Assembly (NCBI GenBank): GCA_014378185.1
Contig: JACMOE010000325.1
Span: 1 to 5,691, forward strand
Direction: 5' to 3'
From: Gemmatimonadaceae bacterium
Lineage (GTDB): Bacteria; Gemmatimonadota; Gemmatimonadetes; Gemmatimonadales; Gemmatimonadaceae
DNA length: 5,691 nt
Numbering within the stretch: position 1 is the stretch's first letter; every line of letters begins with the position of its first letter. A program made the translations under genes and the position numbers. Positions 1-5,691 of the stretch are shown here, piece after piece. The notes below the pieces were generated by a model that was not told where the DNA came from, ran no database searches, and was given only the letters and a program-made list of their open reading frames with translations.

Positions 1-2718
1 CGCAAGCTCGAACTGGGCAACAGCATTTCCCAGGTCAATGCGGCCGACATCACCAGCACGCAGACGATCCGCTCGGTGGGTGATCTCCTCACCGCGCGCG
101 CGCCTGGCGTACAGGTACTGCCCAACACCATGACGGGCGGCGGTTCGCGCGTCCTCATCCGCGGCATCTCCTCCCTGTCGCTCAGCAACGATCCCATCTA
201 CATCATCGACGGCATCCGCATGTCGAGCGGCAACGGGTCGCAGGCCATCGGAGTCGGCGGCACAACGCTCAGCCGCGTGAACGACATCAATCCGCAGGAC
301 ATCGAGAACATGGAGATCGTGAAGGGCCCCTCGGCCGCCACGCTCTACGGAACCGATGCCGCCAACGGCGTGATCGTGATCACCACCAAGCGCGGCCGCG
401 CGGGCAAGACGCGGTACAACACGTTCGTCGAGAACGGCATCATCAAGGATCGCAACACGTATCCCACCGCCTACACGCTGTTCGGACACACGCCGGCGGG
501 CACGGTGCGCCAGTGCTTCCTGAACGAGGTCGGCAACGGTGTCTGCGCCGCGGATTCGCTGCTCAGCTACAACCTGTGGGCCGATCCCGATGCGTCGCCA
601 CTCGGCACCGGACAGCGCCAGCAGTACGGCCTGTCGGCGTCAGGCGGACAGGAAACCGTGTCGTTCTTTGTCTCCGGCGACTACGAAAAGGAGCTGGGCG
701 TCTATACCATTCCGCCCTTCGACATCCGCCGCCTCGATTCCACGAACGTCAGCATCCGGCCGGAGTGGCTGCGGCCCAACGCGCTCGAGAAGCAGAACGT
801 GCGGCTCAACCTCACGTCGGCGCTCAATTCCAGGCTGGACCTCCAGTCGTCGCTGGGCTTCGTGCATCTCAACCAGCGCCTGCCGCAGATCGACAACAAC
901 ACGACCGGGCTCGGATCGAGCGCCTATGGCGGCCCGGGCTTCAAGAACAATGGCAACGGCTCGCTCGGCTTCGCGAAGAATGGATATCGCCTGTTCACGC
1001 CCGGCGACATCTTTCAGGAGACGGTGAACCAGCAGATCAACCGGTTCATCGGCAGCACCAGCGCGAATTACCGCCCGTATTCGTGGATGGCCAATCGCGC
1101 CAACATCGGGCTGGACTACACGAGCCGCACGGACTCCGACCTGTGCCGTCGCAGCAACTGTTCCGATTTCAGCACCAACCGCCTCGGGTCCGCCACGGAT
1201 GCGCGCGCCAACATCCGCAACTTCACCGCGGATCTCGCCAGCTCGGCTACGTTCAACCCGCGCCCAGCGATCAACTCGAAGACTACGGTGGGCGTGCAGT
1301 ACGTGAACTTCACGCAGGACGAGAATCTCGCCTCTGCGTCCACGCTGCCGCCGGGTACGCAGACGGTTACGGCGGGCGCGATTCCGTTCGCCAGCGCTGC
1401 CACCACGATCCAGAAGACGCTCGGCCTGTTCGTCGAAGAAGCGGTGGCGTTCCGCGACCGCCTGTTCCTCACCGCGGCGCTGCGCACGGACCAGAACAGC
1501 GCCTTCGGCACGAACTTCCAGCAGGTGTACTACCCCAAGCTCAGCGCGTCCTACGTGATCTCGGACGAGGATTTCTTCCCGAAGATCAAGGGTCTCGACC
1601 AACTGCGCCTGCGCTCCACGTACGGTGCGGCCGGCACGCAGCCGGGTCCGAACGACGCGCTGCGCTTCTTCCAGGCCGCCACGGTCAACGTGGACAAGGC
1701 GGACGCGCCGGGTGTCATCGTCGCTGGCGTCGGCAACCAGAACCTGCGTCCGGAGCGCGCCACCGAGTATGAAGGCGGCTTCGATGCGAAGATGTTCGAC
1801 AGCCGCATCAACCTCGAGTTGACGTACTACAGCAAGCTCACGAAGGACGCGCTCATCTCGCGCGTGCTGCCGCCCTCGGCCGGTGTGGCCGCGTCGCGGT
1901 TCGAGAATCTCGGCTCGGTGAAGAATGCCGGTCTCGAGGCACTCGTGAACGCGCAACTCGTGAACAACCGTCGCTTCGGGTGGGACGTCACCTACTCGGC
2001 GTCGTCCAACGCGAACAAGCTGGTGGACCTGGGCGCCGTGCCGCCCATCATCGGCAGCCCGCAGAGCGTGATGTCGCAGAAGGCCGGCTATCCCATCAAC
2101 GGGTACTGGCAGAAGCCGATCGTCAGCTACCAGGATCTCAATGGCGACGGCCTGATCTCGTACGTGGCCGGGTGCGCCACGACGGCGACCTGCGAAGTGG
2201 TCGTCGGCGACACGGCGGTGTTCCTCGGCACCTCGGTGCCGAAGTACGAGATGACGTTGTCGAACGGCTTCGACCTCTTCAATCGCGCCATCCGCATCTC
2301 CAGCCTGTTCGACTACAAGGGCGGTCTCAAGAACGACAACGACACCGAGCGGATCCGCTGCCAGAATCGCCTCAACTGCGTGGGCGAGGCCGACAAGACC
2401 GCGCCGCTCTTTCAGCAGGCACGCGTGGTGGCATTGCGCGACAATCCCGCGCGCACGCAGGCGGGCTTCATCGAGGACGCGGACTTCGTCCGCTTCCGCG
2501 AGCTGTCCGTCACCTTTGCCGCGCCGCAGACCTTCGCCACGCGCGTGTTTCGCTCCGAGTCGGCCAGCCTGAGCTTTGCCGCGCGGAATCTCCACGTGTG
2601 GACCAAGTACACAGGAGTGGATCCGGAGTCGAGCTATGGCGCCACCTCGGCGCAGAACGATTTCCAGACCGCCGCGCCGCCCACGTATTTCACGCTCCGG
2701 CTCAACCTCGGTTTCTAA
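1..2718 (+). CDS. SusC/RagA-family TonB-linked outer-membrane transporter, 5'-partial
   Basis: This is the 3' part of a TonB-dependent outer-membrane channel of the SusC/RagA type, which imports oligosaccharides, peptides or other bulky ligands together with a SusD lipoprotein. The frame is open from base 1; 905 residues are visible and the family is usually about 1000-1100, so the signal peptide, N-terminal extension and TonB box lie off the left edge. The GTG at 76 is internal, because coding similarity to the plug continues upstream of it (SVGDLL preceded by a QVNAADI-type stretch). In window numbering, the plug covers about residues 1-135. It contains the family signature RGISSLSLSNDPIYIIDG (residues 54-71) and the plug end LYGTDAANGVIVITTKRG (115-132). 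The rest is beta-barrel, ending in YFTLRLNLGF with the terminal Phe typical of proteins inserted by BAM. An EF-hand-like DLNGDG stands at 712-717. All eight cysteines fall in four close pairs. The SusD partner follows after 9 bases. The substrate cannot be read from the sequence. The family call is very secure. Confidence 0.96.
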   Translation, partial: RKLELGNSISQVNAADITSTQTIRSVGDLLTARAPGVQVLPNTMTGGGSRVLIRGISSLSLSNDPIYIIDGIRMSSGNGSQAIGVGGTTLSRVNDINPQDIENMEIVKGPSAATLYGTDAANGVIVITTKRGRAGKTRYNTFVENGIIKDRNTYPTAYTLFGHTPAGTVRQCFLNEVGNGVCAADSLLSYNLWADPDASPLGTGQRQQYGLSASGGQETVSFFVSGDYEKELGVYTIPPFDIRRLDSTNVSIRPEWLRPNALEKQNVRLNLTSALNSRLDLQSSLGFVHLNQRLPQIDNNTTGLGSSAYGGPGFKNNGNGSLGFAKNGYRLFTPGDIFQETVNQQINRFIGSTSANYRPYSWMANRANIGLDYTSRTDSDLCRRSNCSDFSTNRLGSATDARANIRNFTADLASSATFNPRPAINSKTTVGVQYVNFTQDENLASASTLPPGTQTVTAGAIPFASAATTIQKTLGLFVEEAVAFRDRLFLTAALRTDQNSAFGTNFQQVYYPKLSASYVISDEDFFPKIKGLDQLRLRSTYGAAGTQPGPNDALRFFQAATVNVDKADAPGVIVAGVGNQNLRPERATEYEGGFDAKMFDSRINLELTYYSKLTKDALISRVLPPSAGVAASRFENLGSVKNAGLEALVNAQLVNNRRFGWDVTYSASSNANKLVDLGAVPPIIGSPQSVMSQKAGYPINGYWQKPIVSYQDLNGDGLISYVAGCATTATCEVVVGDTAVFLGTSVPKYEMTLSNGFDLFNRAIRISSLFDYKGGLKNDNDTERIRCQNRLNCVGEADKTAPLFQQARVVALRDNPARTQAGFIEDADFVRFRELSVTFAAPQTFATRVFRSESASLSFAARNLHVWTKYTGVDPESSYGATSAQNDFQTAAPPTYFTLRLNLGF

Positions 2719-2727
2719 CCGCCAATC

Positions 2728-4146
2728 ATGCCATCGATGAATAGATTCTTTTCCACACGGCGTCGCCGCGCAGGCAGCGTGCTGATCGCCGCCGCGGCAC
2801 TTGCGCTTGCAGCGTGCGGCGGAACCGACAGCCTGCTTCAGGCCGTCGACCCCGACATCATCAACCCGACCGACGTCAACAGCATTGACGGCGCCGATGC
2901 ACTTCGCGTGGGCGCCCTCGTGCGCCTGACCGCCATCACGGCGACACCCACTTCCCTGTCGAATGAGGGGGCCTGGTTCTGGGGTGGCCTCATGACGGAT
3001 GAGTGGAAGTCGGGCGACACGTTCACCCAGCGCGACGAGACCGACAAGCGCTCCACGCTGGTGGACAACTCCCTCATCAGCAACGCGTATCGCAACCTCC
3101 ACCGTGCGCGCATTGCCGCGGATCTCGCCATCGTCGCGCTCAAGCAGTACAAGCCGTCACCGGCGTGGGGCATTGGCCAGATGTACTACGTGCGCGGCTA
3201 CGCCGAAATGCAGTCCGCCGAAAATTGGTGCAATGGGCAGCCGTTCTCGGATGGGTCGTCCGGCGACATTGTGGAAGGCAAGCCACTGACGGTTGCCGAG
3301 GCGTTCCAGCGTGCGATCGCGAGTGCCGACCTTGGATTGGCGGCGGTGGGATCCGCGACGGACGCGAGCAGTGTGCGCATCATCAATTCACTGAAGCTGG
3401 TGAAGGCGCGTTCCCTGATGGGGCTCGGTGGCGCGGCGAACTACACCGCCGCGGCGGCGCTCATGGCCGGTATTCCCACGAGCTTCACCTACGATGTCAC
3501 CTTTGCGCAGGTGTCCGGCTCGAATGGCATCTGGGCGCTCAACAACAGCTCCAAGCGCTACGTCGTTGGTGACAGCATCGATGCCAACGGCCTCGTGAAG
3601 AACGCGGCGCCGTTCGTGTCGGCAAGGGATCCGCGCGTTCCCACCAGCGGCACGGGCAGGGCGTTCGATTCCTCGACGCCGTTCGCGCAGCAGTTGATCT
3701 GGGCGTCGGCCGGGGCAGTTCCTGGCCAGGAGGATCCGGTTGCCGTGGTGAACGGGATCGATGCGCGGCTCATCGAGGCGGAAGTACAGTTGTTCAACGG
3801 CGACGTGGCCGGTTGGCTGACCACGCTCAACACCCTGCGTGCGGGTCCGACGCAGTTGTCGCAGGGCGTCCGCATCACGGGCATGCCGGCACTGGTCGAT
3901 CCCGGCACGCCGGCGTCGCGCCTGAGCCTCCAGTTCCGCGAAAAGGGCTTCTGGACGTTTGCGCGCGGCGAGCGGCTCGGCGACTTCCGCCGCCTGATCC
4001 GGCAGTACGGCCGCACGCAGGACCAGGTGTTTCCAACGGGCGTGTTCCCGAAGGGCGGAACCTACGGCACCGACGTGAACCTCCAGGTGCCACAGGCGGA
4101 GCAGAACAACACGCAGTTCACGGCCTGCACCGACCGGAACGCGTAA
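2728..4146 (+). CDS. SusD/RagB-family outer-membrane lipoprotein
   Basis: This is the surface lipoprotein that binds ligand and acts as a lid on the SusC channel. The 472-residue length fits the family. The N-terminus has a basic stretch (R11-R14), a hydrophobic core (V18-L27) and a lipobox LAAC with the lipidated Cys at residue 30, so it is a signal peptidase II substrate. SusD hallmarks appear in order: an N-terminal helix YRNLHRARIAADLA; the AENWCNG segment around C168; the TPR-like RLIEAEVQLFNGD (347-359) leading into LNTLRA (367-372); and the C-terminal FREKGFWTFARGERLGDFRR (403-422), the family's most conserved block. The ATG at 2728 lies 9 bases after the SusC stop, which argues for one transcript and coupled translation. 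An in-frame ATG at 2737 (M4) would also leave an intact signal peptide, and neither has a clear Shine-Dalgarno sequence. Only three cysteines occur (30, 168, 467). The ligand is unknown, and no enzyme gene is adjacent on the downstream side. Confidence 0.95.
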   Translation: MPSMNRFFSTRRRRAGSVLIAAAALALAACGGTDSLLQAVDPDIINPTDVNSIDGADALRVGALVRLTAITATPTSLSNEGAWFWGGLMTDEWKSGDTFTQRDETDKRSTLVDNSLISNAYRNLHRARIAADLAIVALKQYKPSPAWGIGQMYYVRGYAEMQSAENWCNGQPFSDGSSGDIVEGKPLTVAEAFQRAIASADLGLAAVGSATDASSVRIINSLKLVKARSLMGLGGAANYTAAAALMAGIPTSFTYDVTFAQVSGSNGIWALNNSSKRYVVGDSIDANGLVKNAAPFVSARDPRVPTSGTGRAFDSSTPFAQQLIWASAGAVPGQEDPVAVVNGIDARLIEAEVQLFNGDVAGWLTTLNTLRAGPTQLSQGVRITGMPALVDPGTPASRLSLQFREKGFWTFARGERLGDFRRLIRQYGRTQDQVFPTGVFPKGGTYGTDVNLQVPQAEQNNTQFTACTDRNA

Positions 4147-4170
4147 GTCTCGCTGGCGCTGCATGATGGT

Positions 4171-4205
4171 CGATGGCCCTGCGGGCAGTGCTCGCGGGGC
4201 CATCG
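4171..4205 (+). terminator. Hairpin between convergent susD-like gene and tRNA-Lys, probable terminator
   Basis: Nine bases at 4171-4179 (CGATGGCCC) are perfectly complementary to 4197-4205. The stem continues inward through T4180-G4196, three G-C/C-G pairs, G4184-T4192 and G4185-C4191, closing on a 5-base loop (4186-4190). It begins 24 bases after the SusD stop codon and 10 bases beyond the tRNA 3' end, where a terminator would be expected. No T-run follows on either strand, so it is not a textbook intrinsic terminator. It may act as a terminator without a U-tract or as a 3'-end-stabilising structure. The two G-T pairs become A-C mismatches in the opposite transcript, so the fold is stronger in the susCD mRNA. 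Confidence 0.6.
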
Positions 4206-4215
4206 TGCGTTCGGA

Positions 4216-4288
4216 TGACCGGGGTGGGGATCGAACCCACGACCTGAAGATTAAAAGTCTCCTGCTCTACCGACTGAGCTATCCGGTC
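4216..4288 (-). tRNA. tRNA-Lys (anticodon UUU)
   Basis: Read on the minus strand from 4288, a 73-base cloverleaf folds completely. It has acceptor strand GACCGGA, linker TA, a D-arm with a GCTC/GAGC stem, anticodon stem GGAGA/TCTTC, a 7-base loop CTTTTAA giving anticodon UUU (4255-4253), a 5-base variable loop, T-stem GTGGG/CCCAC with loop TTCGATC, 3' acceptor CCCGGTC and discriminator A at 4216. UUU reads the lysine codons AAA and AAG, and A73 and U35 fit lysine identity. The CCA tail is not encoded (TCC follows the discriminator), so it must be added after transcription. The seventh acceptor pair is an A-C mismatch (4282 with 4223). The gene converges with the SusC/SusD pair and diverges from the histidine kinase. 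I found no convincing -35/-10 pair upstream. Confidence 0.97.
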
Positions 4289-4468
4289 CGTGAGGCGCTG
4301 GCACCCGCGCCATCCTCGAGGAAAGCTAGCGCCTCTCGTTCCGCCCAGACATCCCCGCCGCACTGGCAACACCGCACTTCCGCCGAACGGATCAGGGCGC
4401 CAAACTTGCCGTGCTGAGCGCCGACTGGAGCCCGTCGGCCGTCACCAGCCACTCCCCTCGGATCCCGC
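4289..4468. other. Divergent intergenic spacer, tRNA-Lys / histidine kinase
   Basis: These 180 bases separate the 5' end of tRNA-Lys (minus) from the kinase start codon (plus), so promoters for both should lie here. Near-consensus boxes exist but are not properly spaced. On the minus strand, TTGCCA (4369-4364) and TAGCTT (4328-4323) lie 35 bases apart. On the plus strand, TTGCCG (4406-4411) has no matching -10. I therefore call no promoter. The kinase frame meets a stop at 4415-4417, and no start codon lies between it and the ATG at 4469. Apart from the inverted repeat at 4292-4335, I see nothing else organised here. Confidence 0.5.
4292..4335. repeat. Imperfect inverted repeat just upstream of tRNA-Lys
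   Basis: The arm GAGGCGCTGGC (4292-4302) pairs with GCTAGCGCCTC (4325-4335): 10 of 11 positions are Watson-Crick, with one G-T pair at 4300/4327. The 22-base interior contains the 8-base palindrome CCTCGAGG (4314-4321). The element starts 4 bases upstream of the mature tRNA 5' end, so it overlaps the tRNA leader or promoter region. It could be an operator, a leader hairpin, or a barrier to transcription coming from either side. No T-run follows. Function is unassigned, and a chance repeat in GC-rich DNA is possible. Confidence 0.4.
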
Positions 4469-5691
4469 ATGACCGCACCGCTGACCACGCCGTCGCTTGC
4501 CGTCCGCCTGGCTGACCGCCTCCGGTCATCCCGCACGGACATCGTGCGCCGGTGGCTCGACCGCATCGTCGCGCGCGTCACGATCGATCCGAACCGCATC
4601 TTTCCCACCGAGGAGCTGCTCAACCACGTTCCGCTCCTCATCGACGGGGTCGCCGAGTATCTGGAGCAGTTGCCGGACGATCCCGTGAGCGACGCCGTCA
4701 TGGCTGCGAAGGCCATGGAGCTCGGAGCGCTGCGTCACCAGCAGGGCTTCGACGCCTACGAGATCCTCAAGGAGCAGGAGCTGCTCGGCGCCGTGCTTCT
4801 TCACTTCCTGCGCGAGGCGCTCGCCGACATCGGCGACACATCGCCCGACGAAGTGGCATCGTGTTGGGAACGTGTCGCTGAAGTCACGGAGCGGATCCGC
4901 CAGGCCACGATGATGCACTTTCTCCGCATGTCCGCCGAACAGGTCCGCATGCGCGAGGAGCGCCTTCGCCGCTTCAATCGCATGGTCTCGCACGAGCTCA
5001 AGAATCGCATCGGCGCGATCCGCGGTGCCTCCAGCCTGCTCGCTGAAGACTGGCTGGAGCCGGCCCAGAGCGAACGCTTCCTCCGCATCATCGCCCAGAA
5101 CGCGGACGGTCTGCAACGTGTGCTGGAGAATCTCGTCGCGCTGACCCGACTGGATGCGGATTCGCGGCAGCAGCGCAATATCCTGCTTCCGCAGGCGGCC
5201 ACCGAAGTCGTGCGCCAGCTCCGCGACGCGGCGAAGCTGAGCGGCGTGACCGTGCGCATCGACCCCGAGCTTCCCCCCGTCGAGGTGGACGCGGCAGCGG
5301 TGGAGCTGTGCCTCAGCAACTACATCTCCAACGCGATCAAGTACAGCGATCCCGCGAAGGGCGATCGGTGGGTGGAGGTGACCGGCGAGCTGCTGTTGCC
5401 GACGGTCGCCAAGGACGGAGAGCTGCTCGTGCGGGTGCGCGACAACGGGCTCGGTGTCCCCGTTGCCGCGCGAGACCGGCTGTTCGAGCAGTTCTATCGC
5501 GCGCACGGTGAGACGGTCACCGGCGTCGAAGGCACGGGTCTGGGACTCAACATCGTGCAGGAGACCGTGGCGTCGCTTGGTGGCCGTGTGTGGACCAGCT
5601 TCCCCGACGAAGGAGGTAGCGAGTTCGGATTCGCTCTTCCGTCGCGCCGCGCCGAGGACGCCGCCGCCGCCGGCGTGCGCCGCGAGCTCAA
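4469..5691 (+). CDS. Cytoplasmic sensor histidine kinase with RsbRD_N-like N-terminal domain, 3'-partial
   Basis: This protein autophosphorylates a histidine with ATP and would pass the phosphate to a response regulator, which is not in the window. 407 residues are visible with no stop before the right edge. Residues about 10-145 form an all-helical region resembling the RsbRD_N domain of stressosome-type RsbR/RsbT co-antagonist proteins, with W29 and the block LGALRHQQGFDAYEILKEQE (85-104). A helical linker (about 146-168) leads to the H-box MVSHELKNRIGAI with phospho-acceptor H175. E176 and N179 match the ExxN motif linked to phosphatase activity, but R180 replaces the usual proline. The ATPase domain is complete: N-box SNYISNAIKYS with N288, G1 DNGLG (325-329), F-box LFEQFYRA (338-345) and G2 GTGLGL (355-360). 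FALP closes the fold and an Ala/Arg-rich tail follows. There are no membrane segments. The ATG at 4469 is the only start codon after the in-frame stop at 4415, with a minimal GGA six bases upstream. Kinase call secure; N-terminal domain call probable. Confidence 0.93.
   Translation, partial: MTAPLTTPSLAVRLADRLRSSRTDIVRRWLDRIVARVTIDPNRIFPTEELLNHVPLLIDGVAEYLEQLPDDPVSDAVMAAKAMELGALRHQQGFDAYEILKEQELLGAVLLHFLREALADIGDTSPDEVASCWERVAEVTERIRQATMMHFLRMSAEQVRMREERLRRFNRMVSHELKNRIGAIRGASSLLAEDWLEPAQSERFLRIIAQNADGLQRVLENLVALTRLDADSRQQRNILLPQAATEVVRQLRDAAKLSGVTVRIDPELPPVEVDAAAVELCLSNYISNAIKYSDPAKGDRWVEVTGELLLPTVAKDGELLVRVRDNGLGVPVAARDRLFEQFYRAHGETVTGVEGTGLGLNIVQETVASLGGRVWTSFPDEGGSEFGFALPSRRAEDAAAAGVRREL

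Noticed and set aside
513..1772. 419-codon plus-strand open frame in another phase inside the SusC gene, and a similar one at 1980-2744
   Set aside because: The translations are Arg/Pro/Ala-rich low-complexity shadows of the SusC frame, with no motifs.
640..3102. 820-codon open frame on the minus strand lying across both the SusC-like and SusD-like genes
   Set aside because: The plus strand carries clear SusC and SusD family motifs through the same bases. The antisense frame is Arg/Ala/Val-rich, has no recognisable domain, and spans two unrelated genes, as expected from GC-rich codon structure.
3388..4203. 271-codon minus-strand open frame opposite the SusD gene
   Set aside because: It is antisense to the most conserved SusD block and runs into the intergenic hairpin. 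Composition is shadow-like.
4216..4288. tRNA-Lys as a possible integration site (att) for a mobile element
   Set aside because: No integrase, no partial tRNA 3'-end duplicate and no change in gene character is visible on either side.
4323..4411. Promoter-like boxes TTGCCA/TAGCTT (minus) and TTGCCG (plus) in the divergent spacer
   Set aside because: The minus pair has a 35-base spacer and the plus box lacks a -10. Neither is a usable sigma-70 arrangement.
4163..4417. 84-codon plus-strand frame containing a GGDRTHDLKIKSLLLYRLSYP-like stretch
   Set aside because: This is the antisense translation of tRNA-Lys, a well-known spurious protein in databases. The tRNA cloverleaf explains the sequence fully.
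4526..5506. 326-codon minus-strand open frame opposite the kinase, and shorter plus-strand frames at 4497-4881
   Set aside because: The phase starting at 4469 carries H, N, G1, F and G2 boxes in correct order and spacing. The others have none.
5661..5675. GCC-rich run near the right edge resembling a short repeat
   Set aside because: It encodes a short Ala tract in the C-terminal tail of the kinase and is ordinary for GC-rich coding DNA.

Overview
The window looks like a piece of a high-GC, Gram-negative chromosome that uses SusC/SusD-type outer-membrane uptake. The best guess for the lineage is Gemmatimonadota or a close relative. This rests on (i) a SusC/SusD pair, which requires an outer membrane, encoded in strongly GC-rich codons unlike typical low-GC Bacteroidetes, (ii) local SusC and SusD wording (for example VGDTAVFLG, a WTKYTGVDPE-type C-terminus, and an NWCNG motif in SusD) that I recall from Gemmatimonadota proteins, and (iii) a soluble RsbRD_N-type histidine kinase. 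The lineage call is inference; no database was searched.

Layout, left to right. Positions 1-2718 (+) hold the 3' part of a SusC/RagA TonB-linked outer-membrane transporter: most of the plug and the whole beta-barrel, with the signal peptide, N-terminal extension and TonB box lying off the left edge. Nine bases later, 2728-4146 (+) encodes the complete SusD/RagB-type lipoprotein partner. A strong hairpin (4171-4205) follows. A tRNA-Lys(UUU) gene lies on the minus strand at 4216-4288, convergent with the susCD pair. A 180-base spacer (4289-4468), containing an imperfect inverted repeat, separates the tRNA from a divergently oriented cytoplasmic histidine kinase (4469 to beyond the right edge, +) with an N-terminal RsbRD_N-like domain and a complete kinase core.

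Functionally there are three units. The first is a two-gene nutrient-uptake complex: the SusD lipoprotein lids the SusC channel, and TonB-dependent transport brings the ligand into the periplasm. No hydrolase, anti-sigma factor or sigma factor in the window hints at the substrate. The second is a housekeeping tRNA. The third is a sensor kinase whose response regulator is not visible. I see no mobile element, CRISPR array, phage or defence gene, and nothing that amounts to a new system. The points most worth a second look are the cysteine-pair architecture of the SusC protein, its modified EF-hand-like loop, and the RsbRD_N-kinase with a non-canonical H-box.
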